Below, piece after piece: positions 44,718 to 54,704 of a stretch of 64,000 nt of DNA (within the stretch, counting starts at the first letter, position 1; every line of letters starts with the position of its first letter). The position numbers and the translations under genes were made by a program. The notes beneath the pieces were generated by a model. That model saw only the letters and a list, made by a program, of their open reading frames with translations, was not told the DNA's origin and did no database searches. The DNA is from Lachnospiraceae bacterium. Lineage in GTDB: Bacteria; Bacillota; Clostridia; Lachnospirales; Lachnospiraceae. The DNA is taken from NCBI GenBank assembly GCA_028689585.1, contig JAQVCW010000015.1, positions 33,251-97,250 on the forward strand. The letters are read 5' to 3'.

Positions 44718-46034
44718 ATGAAAACATATGTATCAGATTGTAACGTGAAAATGCAGGAGAACCAGGTGGCAGCCATTGAAAATCCGGATTATGCGCCGAA
44801 GTTGGTGAAGCTTTATCCGGAGGCACAGTTTCAGACCGTGATTGGATTCGGGGGAGCGTTTACCGAGTCAGCGGCATATATTTGGGACGGGCTTGGCGAA
44901 AAGGAAAAAGAAGAAGTGATCGATGCTTATTTTGGCGAGAATGGAAATCACTATACCTTCGGGCGGACGCATATCCAGAGCTGTGATTTCTCTCTGGGAA
45001 ACAGAGCTTATCTGCAGGAGGGGGACCGGGATCTGGAGACCTTTTCCATTGAAGAGGATTTCCGCTATCAGATCCCCTTTATTAAGGCGGCGTTGGCGAA
45101 GAATAAGGACATTCAGTTTCTGGCTTCTCCGTGGAGTCCGCCTGCATTTATGAAAGATAATCAGGATATGAATCATGGGGGAAAACTGAAGAAGGAATAT
45201 TATCAGAAATGGGCTCAGGTGATGGCAAATTACCTCTTGGCTTACCGCAGAGAGGGAATCAACATTCAGAGAGTGACCGTGCAGAATGAGCCGGCTGCGG
45301 TACAGACCTGGGATTCCTGCCTGTATACGGCGGAAGAAGAGGGCGCTTTTGCGGTGAATTATCTGAGAAAGGAGCTGGATCAGGCCGGATTGTCCGAGGT
45401 GAAGATTCTGGTGTGGGATCACAACAAGGACCTGATCGTGGAACGTGCAGAGGGAAGTATGTCTGTTCCGGGAGCGGATGAGGCAGTAGCTGGCTTCGCA
45501 TTCCACTGGTATACCGGGGATCATTTTGAAGCGCTGGATTACGTGGGCAGAAAATATCCGGATAAGGAATTGATCTTTACGGAGGGCTGTGTGGAATATT
45601 CCAGATTCAGCGATGATCAGACAGCAAATGCACAGATGTATGCCCATGATATGATCGGAAATTTAAAAGCGGGCATGAATGGTTTCCTGGATTGGAACCT
45701 TCTGCTGGATATGCAGGGAGGACCTAATCATGTGGGAAATTTCTGCGACGCACCTATTATGTGTGACGTAAAAGAAAACAAAGTGGTGAAAAATCTTTCT
45801 TATTATTATATTGGACATTTCAGCAGATTCATTCAGCCGGGGGCAGTGCGCATTCTTGCCACATCATCCCAGAAGGATACGGAGACAGTGGCGTTTCAGA
45901 ATCCGGACGGAACCATTGCGGCAGTAGTGTTGAATGAAAGTGATCAGACACAGGAATTCTATCTGAGCTGCGGCAGACAAAGCTGGAAGATCGAAATGCA
46001 GCCACATTCCATTTTGACTGCATGCCTGGATTGA
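44718..46034 (+). CDS. GH30 family beta-glycosidase (cytosolic)
   Basis: 438 residues. The GH30 opening is QFQTVIGFGGAFTESAAYI; the acid/base is Glu191 in VTVQNEPAAVQTWDSC and the nucleophile is Glu289 in LIFTEGCVEY. The C-terminal side beta domain ends with SWKIEMQPHSILTACLD. Family members include glucosylceramidase, beta-1,6-glucanase and beta-xylosidase. No signal peptide is seen, so the substrate is probably an imported oligosaccharide. ATG 44718 follows AAAGGAAGG. It is the first gene of a run of phosphorylase and transporter genes. Confidence 0.92.
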   Translation: MKTYVSDCNVKMQENQVAAIENPDYAPKLVKLYPEAQFQTVIGFGGAFTESAAYIWDGLGEKEKEEVIDAYFGENGNHYTFGRTHIQSCDFSLGNRAYLQEGDRDLETFSIEEDFRYQIPFIKAALAKNKDIQFLASPWSPPAFMKDNQDMNHGGKLKKEYYQKWAQVMANYLLAYRREGINIQRVTVQNEPAAVQTWDSCLYTAEEEGAFAVNYLRKELDQAGLSEVKILVWDHNKDLIVERAEGSMSVPGADEAVAGFAFHWYTGDHFEALDYVGRKYPDKELIFTEGCVEYSRFSDDQTANAQMYAHDMIGNLKAGMNGFLDWNLLLDMQGGPNHVGNFCDAPIMCDVKENKVVKNLSYYYIGHFSRFIQPGAVRILATSSQKDTETVAFQNPDGTIAAVVLNESDQTQEFYLSCGRQSWKIEMQPHSILTACLD

Positions 46035-46070
46035 GAAAATACAAGCTTCGGAATAGGAGAAAAAGACAGA

Positions 46071-48830
46071 ATGAAATATCAATTCTTAGATGATATGGGC
46101 AGCTTCGAAGCAAGCGCAGCGGAAACGGTCAGCTATCTGTATCTGCCCTTGGCAAATGAGGCTGGTGTCATGAGCAGCATTACACCGGACGGACACGGAG
46201 ACAGCAAATTGTCACAGGAACGTTTCCTTCTGGAACCGGCTGTGGTGGAGAGCCTGCAGGAAAGTATGGTAAGCCGGAATTTCTGGTGCTGTATCCAGGG
46301 GGAGGACCTTCCCTGGTCGGCCACCGGATATTCCCTGTGGCAGTTGGCAGAGAAGATGGGCGGTCAGACAAGGGGCACCGGAAAAGCGGGAACGGCGGGA
46401 GCAGCCATGAACGCCGGGAATGCAGACGATACAGGCGATACCATGAAAGCCGGTCTGCTGTGGCAGGAAACAACTCGGCAGAATGAGAACACCGGACTGG
46501 AAGCCAAAGTATTGAATTTCTGCCCGTCAGCCAATGAAAAGGCAGAGATCATGAGAGTGAGCCTGACGAATCGGGGGGAGCATCCTGTTACATTCTGTGC
46601 GGTGACGGCTATTCCGGTCTACGGCAGAGGTGCGGACCACATCAGAGACCACCGCCATGTAACCTCCCTGCTGAACCGCATTGCGGTGAAGACCTGGGGA
46701 ATCGAAGTGAAGCCCACCATGGTTTTTGACGAAAGAGGCCATCATGAGAATGAAGAATTCTATGGCGTCTATGCTGCCTGCAGTGACGGAAGCAGTCCGG
46801 TGGGTGCATATCCTGCGGTAGAAGGATTTGTGGGAGAAGGAGGCAGCCTGCTGGCACCCCAATCCCTCATGAAGGTACTGAAGAAGGAATGGAAGGGAAG
46901 CTGTATGCTTCCCGGGACGCAGATCGATGGATACGAAGCCATAGGCGCTCTGCAGTTTCCGGAAAAGACACTGGCGCAGGGAGAGAGCTGCAGCTATTTT
47001 GTGGTATTGAGCTACGACGGAGCCGGAAAGCAGTATCTGGAAGAAGAGGCGGTCACTCTGGCACTGGAAGAGAACAAGGCTTACTGGGCAGAACAGGCAG
47101 CGCTTTCCATCAGCAGCGGCGACAAAAGCTTTGACGGCTGGATGCAGTGGGTGAGTACACAGCCCACCTTTCGCAAGCTGTTTGGATGTTCTTTTCTGCC
47201 GTATCATGACTATGGAAGAGGCGGAAGAGGCTGGCGTGACTTGTGGCAGGACTGCCTGGCGCTGCTGCTGCGGGATCCGGAGCAGGTGAGAGAAGAGCTC
47301 CTTTCTTATTTTGCCGGAGTGCGTTCGGATGGAAGCAATGCCACCATTATCGGAAACCGTCCGGGCGAATTTAAGGCAGACCGGAATAATATTGTGCGGG
47401 TATGGATGGATCACGGCTACTGGCCCTTATTTACCGTGAGCCTCTATCTGAATCAGACAGGGGATTATTCATTTTTGCTGGAAGAAAATACTTATTTTAA
47501 AGACCGTCAGCTCTGCAGGGGTGAGGAAAAGGATGAGCAGTTCCTGCCTGGGATGGATCCGTTTTTGCAGCAGGAAAATGGAAAAAGATATCGGGGAACC
47601 GTGCTGGAGCACCTGCTGATCCAGCAGATCACTCAGTTCTTTGATGTAGGAAGCCACGGACATATGCGTCTGAGAGGCGCGGACTGGAACGATGCACTGG
47701 ATATGGCTTCGCAGCAGGGAGAAAGCGTGGCATTTACGGCGGCTTATGCAGGCAATCTGCATACGCTGGGAAGCATCCTGAAAAAGCTGCAGGAAAAAAC
47801 AGGAATTCAGGAAATTTCGTTGTGCGAAGAGGCAGGGGAGCTGCTGCTGACCGAGGCCGGATTCTATGGCCAGGTTTTCAAAAAGCAGGAATTGCTGCGC
47901 AGCTACTGCAGAAAAACCGGAGTGAAGATTGGCGGAAGAAAGGTGAACATCTCGGTGGAGAAGGCCGCAGCGGCTCTGGAAGCCATGGGACTGTGGATAC
48001 AGAAGCATATCAGGAGCACCGAACTGGTGTCCGATGGAAAAGGACATCACTGGTTCAACGGATATTATGACAATCACGGAAGACAGGTGGAGGGTGTCCG
48101 CAGCAATGGCGTCCGCATGATGCTCACCAGCCAGGTATTTACCGTTCTGTCGGGAACGGCGGCGGACGAGCAGGTGGAAGAGATCATCCATGCGGCAGAC
48201 CACTATCTGTATGCTCCTCAGGTGGGGGGCTACCGGCTGAACACCGATTTCCATGAAGTGAAAATGGATATGGGAAGAATGTTTGGATTTGCCTATGGAC
48301 AGAAGGAAAATGGCGCTGTTTTCTGCCATATGGCCGTGATGTACGCCTATGCGCTGTACACCAGAGGCTTTGTGAGAGAAGGCTATAAGGTGATCGATGC
48401 GCTGTATCAGCAGAGCCGCAATGCAAAGGTCAGCCGGATCTTCCCCGGTATTCCGGAATATTTTAACGGAGATGGAAGGGGGATGTATCCTTATCTGACC
48501 GGTGCAGCGAGCTGGGTGGTGCTGACCGTGCAGACACAGATGTATGGAATCCGGGGAGAGGGCGGTGATCTGCTGCTTTCACCGAGACTGCTGCTGGAGC
48601 AGTTTGATCAGGAAGGAAAGGCGGCTTTGCAGTGCAGGTTCCGGGGACATACCCTGAAGGTTATTTATGAAAATGGCTATGGAAAAGAGATCGGGGATTA
48701 TGAATTGACGGAAGTCACGGCAGGCTGTGAGAGTTTCACCTGCGGCACAAACGGATGCCGGATACCGGCAGTCTGGTTTGACGGACAGGAAGAGGGAAGC
48801 ATTATCGAGATTCACGGCACCTTGGAATAG
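46071..48830 (+). CDS. GH94-type inverting glycoside phosphorylase
   Basis: 919 residues. The N-terminal beta-sandwich (about 1-310) is followed by an (alpha/alpha)6 barrel. Diagnostic sequences are YGRGGRGWRDLWQDCLALLL near 381-400, IVRVWMDHGYWPLFTVSLYL near 441, and RGADWNDALDM (536-545), where GH94 enzymes have the general-acid Asp. A His-rich IIGNRPG...HHWFNGYYDNHGR segment fits phosphate and sugar contacts. It splits a beta-glucoside with phosphate to alpha-glucose-1-phosphate. Residues 100-128 are a Gly/Ala/Thr-rich insertion unlike the rest. Acceptor and linkage are unknown. It starts 36 bp after GH30. Confidence 0.9.
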   Translation: MKYQFLDDMGSFEASAAETVSYLYLPLANEAGVMSSITPDGHGDSKLSQERFLLEPAVVESLQESMVSRNFWCCIQGEDLPWSATGYSLWQLAEKMGGQTRGTGKAGTAGAAMNAGNADDTGDTMKAGLLWQETTRQNENTGLEAKVLNFCPSANEKAEIMRVSLTNRGEHPVTFCAVTAIPVYGRGADHIRDHRHVTSLLNRIAVKTWGIEVKPTMVFDERGHHENEEFYGVYAACSDGSSPVGAYPAVEGFVGEGGSLLAPQSLMKVLKKEWKGSCMLPGTQIDGYEAIGALQFPEKTLAQGESCSYFVVLSYDGAGKQYLEEEAVTLALEENKAYWAEQAALSISSGDKSFDGWMQWVSTQPTFRKLFGCSFLPYHDYGRGGRGWRDLWQDCLALLLRDPEQVREELLSYFAGVRSDGSNATIIGNRPGEFKADRNNIVRVWMDHGYWPLFTVSLYLNQTGDYSFLLEENTYFKDRQLCRGEEKDEQFLPGMDPFLQQENGKRYRGTVLEHLLIQQITQFFDVGSHGHMRLRGADWNDALDMASQQGESVAFTAAYAGNLHTLGSILKKLQEKTGIQEISLCEEAGELLLTEAGFYGQVFKKQELLRSYCRKTGVKIGGRKVNISVEKAAAALEAMGLWIQKHIRSTELVSDGKGHHWFNGYYDNHGRQVEGVRSNGVRMMLTSQVFTVLSGTAADEQVEEIIHAADHYLYAPQVGGYRLNTDFHEVKMDMGRMFGFAYGQKENGAVFCHMAVMYAYALYTRGFVREGYKVIDALYQQSRNAKVSRIFPGIPEYFNGDGRGMYPYLTGAASWVVLTVQTQMYGIRGEGGDLLLSPRLLLEQFDQEGKAALQCRFRGHTLKVIYENGYGKEIGDYELTEVTAGCESFTCGTNGCRIPAVWFDGQEEGSIIEIHGTLE

Positions 48831-48880
48831 AGCAGAAAATACAAAAATGTGAGTTTCGCAGAAGGAACAGGAGAACAGAC

Positions 48881-51800
48881 ATGTTAGATGCAAATCATCA
48901 GTTTATCATAGAAAATTTTCAGAAAAAGCCATTGTTTTACAGCTTTCTTCCGGGCATCGGCGGAAAGCGGGGAATCCCCATGTGGTGCTGCTATCTAAAC
49001 AGGGGACAGGGTATCGCCAGCTTTGGTGTGCAGGATAAGGAGCATTCTATTCTGGAATTCTGCCCGGCCCATCAGGCAGCCCAGCGGACACCGCTTCAGG
49101 GCTTTCGTACTTTTGTGAAATCAGAGGGAACGATGCAGGAGCTGTTTGCGGGGAACGGCTGGGACAAGGCCGGGACAGAAGCGGCGCACTCTGCCGGAGA
49201 GCATCGGGAAACCAGGATGGAGATCGGCATGAACAGCCTGCGGCTGGAAGGAACCTGGGAGAAAGAAGGAATTGGCTGTACCGTAGAGTATGAGACCGTT
49301 CCCGATTCCCCTTATGCGGCATTGATGCGGAAAGTGACCTTCCAGAACTGCTCCGGTGAAAAAAAGGCGTTGGAGGTGCTGGACGGACTGGCAGAGCTGC
49401 TTCCTTACGGAGTAAAAATCACACAGATGAAGGAGATGGGGCAGACGGCCAAGGCCTGGATGCAGGTGACGAATCTGGAGGAACGGCTTCCAAGCTTCTG
49501 TGTCCGCGCCAGTATCGAGGACAGCACTCAGGTACAGAAGATGGAAGGGACCGTATTTGCCATGGCAGAAGCGGATGGTCAGCTCTTATATCCGGTGGTG
49601 GACCGTTCGCTGGTATTTTCCTATGATACCTCCTGCCAGTATCCTTACGGCTTTGCGGACAGCCGGGCGGCATCGGATACTGCTTTGGAGAACCGGGAGC
49701 AGATAACCTGCAATGAGGTGCCCTGCTGCTTCTTTCGCTGCCGCAAAACGCTGGAAGCAGGAGAGACACTGTGCATCCGGGAACTGTACGGCATGACCCA
49801 TCAAAAAGAGCAGCTTCCTGCAATTCAGAGAGATTTCCTGACCTTTGGATGGTTCGAAGAGAAACAAAACAGTGCAAAAGAGCTGCCGGGGCAGTTGACA
49901 GCGCCCATTGCTTCTACCACAGGGAATGCCGTATTTGATGCCTATGGACGCCAGACATTTCTGGATAATCTGCTGCGGGGCGGATTTCCGGAGCGAATCG
50001 GAGACGAGGTATTATATATTTATTCCAGAAAGCATGGGGATATGGAACGGGATTACAACTTCTTTTCCATGGAGCCGGAATATTTTTCCCAGGGAAATGG
50101 CAATTTCAGGGATGTGAATCAGAACCGCCGCTGTGATGTGCAGTTTTTCCCATGGGTGGGAGATAAAAATCTGAAACGGTTCTACAATGCACTGCAGTTG
50201 AACGGATATAATCCTCTGGGAGTGGAAAAAACTGTTTATGTAACACCGGAGGGAGCGGAAAAAACACCGGGCGAAATTTATGCAGAACTGCTGGAGGAGA
50301 GGAAGACTTCTGAAAACAAAGCACAGGCAGTGGAGGTTGGCAGGGAACAGCCTGCAGAGGATCTGGAAGGGGAATTTGCCCGCCGCCTTTCCTCCTGCAC
50401 CAAAAAGGAGGGCTGCAGCTTTCTGGAAGGCTACTGGAGCGATCACTGGACCTATAATCTGGATCTGCTGGAATCATATCTGGCGATTTATCCGGAACGG
50501 AAAAAGGAAGTTCTCTATGAGGACTGCAGCTATACCTTTCGCCAGGCGGAAAACCGGATTCTGCCCAGGGTGAAGCGGTATGCAAAGGCGAAATCCGGGA
50601 TCCGTCAGTATCAGTACCTGAAAAAAAATGAAAACTGTGAAAAGGACGGGGCATTAAAGGATCAGAAGGGGAATGAGGTCCGTCTGTCCCTGATGGGAAA
50701 ACTGCTCTGCCTTGCAGTGGTGAAAATGGCTGCACTGGATCCTTATGCCATGGGAATCGAGATGGAGGGCGGAAAACCGGGCTGGTATGATGCACTGAAT
50801 GGCTTGCCCGGACTTTTGGGCTCCTCCATGGCAGAAGCTTATGAACTGGAACGGCTTCTGGAATACATGGAAAAGATACTGGAGCAGCAAACGGGGACTG
50901 TCACCATACCGGTGGAGGTTCTGGAGCTGGCCGGTGTCATCCGTCAGGCCGGAGACGATTATGCTGTGGAGCTGGCTGAGCAGGGAGCGGCAGTGAACTT
51001 TTGGAACTGCATCAATGATGCAAAAGAAAGCTTCTGGGAGAAAACAGCAGAATGCATTCAGGGTGAACTGCAGGAGGCGGACAGCAGAAAAATATCCGGT
51101 TTTCTGGAAGCTTACCGGAAAATACTGAAGCTGGGAAGAGAAAAATCCGGTAAGATCAGTCCAAACGTGCCGGCCACCTATTACTATTATGAAGTGCTAA
51201 AGTATCAGGAGACGGCAGAAGGCATCCTGCCGCTGCAATTTTCAGTGAAGCAGACACCGGATTTTCTGGAAGGAGCAGTACACCTTCTGAAGCTGGAGGG
51301 ATCAGGAGAAGAGCGAAAGCAGCTCTACGAAAAAATCAGGAATAGCAGACTGTATGACAGAGAACTGGAAATGTATAAAGTGAACGCTTCCCTCTCGGAC
51401 GCTTCCTTTGAACTGGGAAGAGCCTGCGCATTTACCCCGGGCTGGCTGGAAAATGAATCTGTCTGGCTTCATATGGAATACAAATATCTTCTGGAGCTGT
51501 TGAAATCAGGAATGTATCAGGAATTTGCAGAAGATTTCCACAAGGCGGCCGTTCCATTTCTGCCGGAAGAGCAGTATGGCAGAAGTGTACTGGAAAATTC
51601 ATCCTTTATTGCCAGCAGTGTCAATCCCAATCCGGCGGTCAGAGGAAGAGGCTTCGTGGCAAGACTCAGCGGCTCCACAGCAGAATTTCTGCAGATGTGG
51701 CAGATTATGATGTTTGGACAGACGCCGTTTACCTGTGAAAATCAGGAACTGAAGCTGGAATTCCGGCCATTTATCCCGAAGTATCTGATCGGAGAAGCAA

Positions 51801-52018
51801 AAGAGATCAGTGCCTGCTTCCTTGGAACCACGCGGGTGTGCTATTATCTGCCGGATCAGGAGAGCCTGTACCCGGGCACGTATCAGATCAGCGAATACCG
51901 GATAACCTGGAAAGAAAAAGGCACAGAAAAGCCGGATGAAATAACCGGAAGGACAGCGGAAGCGGTGCGCGCAGGAGAAGCGACAGAGATTGCAGTGATT
52001 TTGAAACGCCGGCAGTGA
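48881..52018 (+). CDS. Long inverting beta-oligoglucan phosphorylase (1,2-beta-oligoglucan phosphorylase/GH161-like)
   Basis: 1045 residues. It opens FYSFLPGIGGKRGIPMWCCYLNRGQGIASFG, and has GFRTFVKSEG, ERDYNFFSMEPEYFSQGNGNFRDVNQNRR (about 389-417), EGYWSDHWTYNLDLLESYLAIYPE and DPYAMGIEMEGGKPGWYDALNGLPGL (about 620-645). From family knowledge this set belongs to the long phosphorylases acting on beta-1,2- or beta-1,3-oligoglucans (SOGP type of GH94, GH149, GH161). Which of these it is cannot be settled by eye. It is cytosolic and yields glucose-1-phosphate. GAACAGGAGAACAGAC precedes the ATG. Confidence 0.85.
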   Translation: MLDANHQFIIENFQKKPLFYSFLPGIGGKRGIPMWCCYLNRGQGIASFGVQDKEHSILEFCPAHQAAQRTPLQGFRTFVKSEGTMQELFAGNGWDKAGTEAAHSAGEHRETRMEIGMNSLRLEGTWEKEGIGCTVEYETVPDSPYAALMRKVTFQNCSGEKKALEVLDGLAELLPYGVKITQMKEMGQTAKAWMQVTNLEERLPSFCVRASIEDSTQVQKMEGTVFAMAEADGQLLYPVVDRSLVFSYDTSCQYPYGFADSRAASDTALENREQITCNEVPCCFFRCRKTLEAGETLCIRELYGMTHQKEQLPAIQRDFLTFGWFEEKQNSAKELPGQLTAPIASTTGNAVFDAYGRQTFLDNLLRGGFPERIGDEVLYIYSRKHGDMERDYNFFSMEPEYFSQGNGNFRDVNQNRRCDVQFFPWVGDKNLKRFYNALQLNGYNPLGVEKTVYVTPEGAEKTPGEIYAELLEERKTSENKAQAVEVGREQPAEDLEGEFARRLSSCTKKEGCSFLEGYWSDHWTYNLDLLESYLAIYPERKKEVLYEDCSYTFRQAENRILPRVKRYAKAKSGIRQYQYLKKNENCEKDGALKDQKGNEVRLSLMGKLLCLAVVKMAALDPYAMGIEMEGGKPGWYDALNGLPGLLGSSMAEAYELERLLEYMEKILEQQTGTVTIPVEVLELAGVIRQAGDDYAVELAEQGAAVNFWNCINDAKESFWEKTAECIQGELQEADSRKISGFLEAYRKILKLGREKSGKISPNVPATYYYYEVLKYQETAEGILPLQFSVKQTPDFLEGAVHLLKLEGSGEERKQLYEKIRNSRLYDRELEMYKVNASLSDASFELGRACAFTPGWLENESVWLHMEYKYLLELLKSGMYQEFAEDFHKAAVPFLPEEQYGRSVLENSSFIASSVNPNPAVRGRGFVARLSGSTAEFLQMWQIMMFGQTPFTCENQELKLEFRPFIPKYLIGEAKEISACFLGTTRVCYYLPDQESLYPGTYQISEYRITWKEKGTEKPDEITGRTAEAVRAGEATEIAVILKRRQ

Positions 52019-52061
52019 AGTACGAAAAAATGACACCTTAATAAAATTCGAGTCATTATGC

Positions 52062-52084
52062 AAAGAAACTTTCTTTTCTATAAT
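52062..52084 (+). promoter_or_regulatory. Promoter with a palindromic operator-like site
   Basis: TATAAT at 52079-52084 is preceded by AAAGAAACTTTCTTT (52062-52076), a perfect 7-1-7 palindrome in the spacer. No good -35 is present. It would give the binding-protein gene its own promoter inside the locus, and suggests repressor or activator control. Confidence 0.5.
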
Positions 52085-52135
52085 AAAAACATATTCAGCA
52101 AAGAAGCTGATGTTCATCGCAAGGAGGAAGAGAAC

Positions 52136-53602
52136 ATGAGAGCAAGAAAAATTTCAGCAATGTTGATGGCAGGTGCAATGGTACTGAGCCTGACTGCATG
52201 TGGAGGCGGAACAGATAAGACCACCGAAGCTGCAAAAACCGAAGAGCCGGCAGCTACGGAAGTAAAGACCGAAGCTACGACCGAAGCAAAGACAAAAGAG
52301 GCTGCTGAGGAAGAGACAGATGCAGAGGGAAACAAGATTGCAGTTGCCGGAAATCAGGATGCAGAACAGAAGCTGGTTATCTGGACACTGTCAAATGACC
52401 TGAAACAGTTCGCAGGTCATTACTGTGAGAATCATCCGGACGTACAGATCGAGACCGTAGTAATCGCACCGGCGGATTATCCGACTAAAGTACAGGCTGC
52501 TATGAGAGGAAGACAGGCAGAACCGGATATCATCGTAGGTGAGCCGCAGATGCTGGAAACCATGTACGAAGCAGGTTATTTTGAAGACCTGAACCAGGAA
52601 CCGTACAACGCACAGGATTATGCAGACCAGGAAGTAGATTACGCATGGCAGATCGGCCAGGATGCAGACGGCATCCAGAGAGCTATCACCTATCAGATCA
52701 CTCCGGCAGGCGTATTCTACAGAAGAGATATTGCAGAAAAAGTATTCGGAACCTCAGATCCGGAGGAAATCGGAAAACTTTTCGCGGATTATGACACCAT
52801 CAAGACAACCGGCCAGACACTGAAGGATGCCGGATACAAGATCTTCGCGTCAGAAGGTGAAATGAACTACTGGGCAGGCGATTCCGCATGGGTAGTGGAT
52901 GGCAAGCTGAATGTAGATCAGGATCGGAAAGACTATATGGATCTGTGCGTATACCTGTATCAGAATGATATGACAGCATATGTGGACGCATGGTCCACCA
53001 CCTGGTACAATGCAATGGCAGGCGAGATCCCGGTGATCGATGCAGATACCAGCGTATGGGATGACGCAGCAATGGCAGAAGCAGAAAAGAGCGGCAATAC
53101 AACAGAAGTATTCGCATACGGACTTCCTACCTGGGGAACTCTGGTAATGAGAGATAACGTAAAAGACCTTTCCGGTCAGTGGGGCGTTTGCTCCGGCCCG
53201 TCTTACGGATTTGGCGGCGGTACCTATATCGGCATCAGCGCACTGAGCGAGAACAAAGACCTGGCATGGGATTTCCTGAAATCCACCACATTGGATGCAG
53301 ATACCCTGAACTGGTGGGTAGATGTTTCCGAAGGGGATGTAGTATCCTTCCTGCCGGTACTGGAACAGCATAAGGATGATGAAAATCAGGTTTACGGCGG
53401 AGAAAAACTGTATGATTTCTTCCTGAAACAGGCAGAAGGCATCGATACCTCCAGAATTACAAAATACGATGAACCTCTGAAAAAGGCATGGGGCGAAGCA
53501 ATCACGGCAATCAAGACCGGTACCATGGATGAAGAATCAGCGATCAGCAACTTCTACGATGTAGTAGAGTCCACTTATCCGGAACTGACAGTAGAAAGAT
53601 AA
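52136..53602 (+). CDS. Carbohydrate ABC transporter solute-binding lipoprotein
   Basis: 488 residues. The signal peptide has a proper lipobox (LSLTACGGG). A long Ala/Thr/Glu/Lys-rich linker (residues about 25-75) tethers the mature domain. The fold is family 1 solute-binding protein: LVIWTLSNDLKQFAGHYCENHPDVQIETVVI, PDIIVGEPQMLETMYEAGYFEDLNQ. It would present oligosaccharides to the two permeases that follow. ATG 52136 follows AAGGAGGAAGAGAAC; a TGATGTTC string like that after the hairpin repeats lies upstream without the hairpin. Confidence 0.95.
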   Translation: MRARKISAMLMAGAMVLSLTACGGGTDKTTEAAKTEEPAATEVKTEATTEAKTKEAAEEETDAEGNKIAVAGNQDAEQKLVIWTLSNDLKQFAGHYCENHPDVQIETVVIAPADYPTKVQAAMRGRQAEPDIIVGEPQMLETMYEAGYFEDLNQEPYNAQDYADQEVDYAWQIGQDADGIQRAITYQITPAGVFYRRDIAEKVFGTSDPEEIGKLFADYDTIKTTGQTLKDAGYKIFASEGEMNYWAGDSAWVVDGKLNVDQDRKDYMDLCVYLYQNDMTAYVDAWSTTWYNAMAGEIPVIDADTSVWDDAAMAEAEKSGNTTEVFAYGLPTWGTLVMRDNVKDLSGQWGVCSGPSYGFGGGTYIGISALSENKDLAWDFLKSTTLDADTLNWWVDVSEGDVVSFLPVLEQHKDDENQVYGGEKLYDFFLKQAEGIDTSRITKYDEPLKKAWGEAITAIKTGTMDEESAISNFYDVVESTYPELTVER

Positions 53603-53666
53603 CATGATCCATTAAGGCACAGAAAGAATTGAACTTCTATTGTTTTAAAAATTGATGAAAATTTCG

Positions 53667-53727
53667 GAGAGTGCAGGTTAAAAACAAGAGTGCAGCGCGC
53701 TGCATCAGAATTTTGACCTGCACTCTC
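53667..53727 (+). repeat. Large intercistronic hairpin between binding-protein and permease genes
   Basis: GAGAGTGCAGGT (53667-53678) pairs with ACCTGCACTCTC (53716-53727), extended by AAAA/TTTT, around an inner TGCAGC-GC-GCTGCA. There is no long T run. Inference: it may shield the upstream mRNA or partly stop transcription so that the binding protein is made in excess, as in the malE-malF arrangement. Confidence 0.75.
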
Positions 53728-53788
53728 TGACAGTAAAATTCAATTGGATCAGCGCCTCCCGCACCTGGATTTGAGAAAGGAGAAATTC

Positions 53789-54700
53789 ATGGATAAGAAA
53801 ATTAAGCCCCAGAAGAAAAAAGACTTAAACCGGACGGCTTATTTCTTCATTTTACCATTTGTGATTACATTTCTGGTATTCAGCGTATACCCGGTTGTAC
53901 GTACTCTGTATCTGAGTTTTACGGACTACAAGGGGTTTGGAGTACCCGATTTAACCTGGCTGGATAACTATGCCAGAGTATTTAAGGATAAATTCTTCTG
54001 GCGCGCTCTGTTTAACACAGTGCGTATCTGGGGCGTCAACATCGTGCTCCAGCTTGGACTGGCATTTCTGCTGACAATTGTCTTCAGCGATATTAAATAC
54101 AAGGTGCGGGGACTTTCCATCTACCGTGCACTGTTCTACCTTCCCAATCTGATCGCCGCTACTTCCGTAGCTTTCCTGTTCAAAACTCTCCTGGACTGGA
54201 AGTACGGCACGGTTAATCAGATGCTGGTGGGCAGCGGACTGATGAATTCGGCAACCAACTGGCTGGGTTCCACCGTGACGGCACCTCTGGTGGTAGCCGT
54301 GATCAGCGCCTGGATGTGGTTCGGCAATTCCTTTATCATGCTGATGGCAGGAGTGCAGGGCATCAACAAGGATTACTTTGAGGCGGCCGCGATTGACGGA
54401 GCCGGCCGCTGGAAAGTATTCGCAAAGATAACCGTACCGCTGCTGAAACCGATCCTTCTGTATGTGACGATCACTTCTCTGATCGGCGGACTGCAGATGT
54501 TCGATATTCCGTTCCTGATGTGCGGCGGAACCATCGGAAATCCATCCGGTTCTACTCAGACCGTGGTTATGTACCTGTACAAATTTGGCTTCGAGACAAA
54601 TCAGGTGGGCTTTGCTTCCGCAATTGCTTATGCCCTGTTTATGATTATTCTGGTTCTGTCCGTGCTGCAGTTCAAATGGATGAATAAGAAGGAGAAGTGA
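53789..54700 (+). CDS. Sugar ABC transporter permease, MalF/UgpA type
   Basis: 303 residues, six helices, after a very basic N terminus (KKIKPQKKKDLNR). The EAA loop is EAAAIDGAGRWKVFAKITVPLL. It also has GGTIGNPSGSTQTVVMYLYKFGF near the end. ATG 53789 follows GAAAGGAG; the longer frame to 53744 runs into the hairpin region. It works with the next permease. Confidence 0.94.
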   Translation: MDKKIKPQKKKDLNRTAYFFILPFVITFLVFSVYPVVRTLYLSFTDYKGFGVPDLTWLDNYARVFKDKFFWRALFNTVRIWGVNIVLQLGLAFLLTIVFSDIKYKVRGLSIYRALFYLPNLIAATSVAFLFKTLLDWKYGTVNQMLVGSGLMNSATNWLGSTVTAPLVVAVISAWMWFGNSFIMLMAGVQGINKDYFEAAAIDGAGRWKVFAKITVPLLKPILLYVTITSLIGGLQMFDIPFLMCGGTIGNPSGSTQTVVMYLYKFGFETNQVGFASAIAYALFMIILVLSVLQFKWMNKKEK

Positions 54701-54704
54701 GTCT

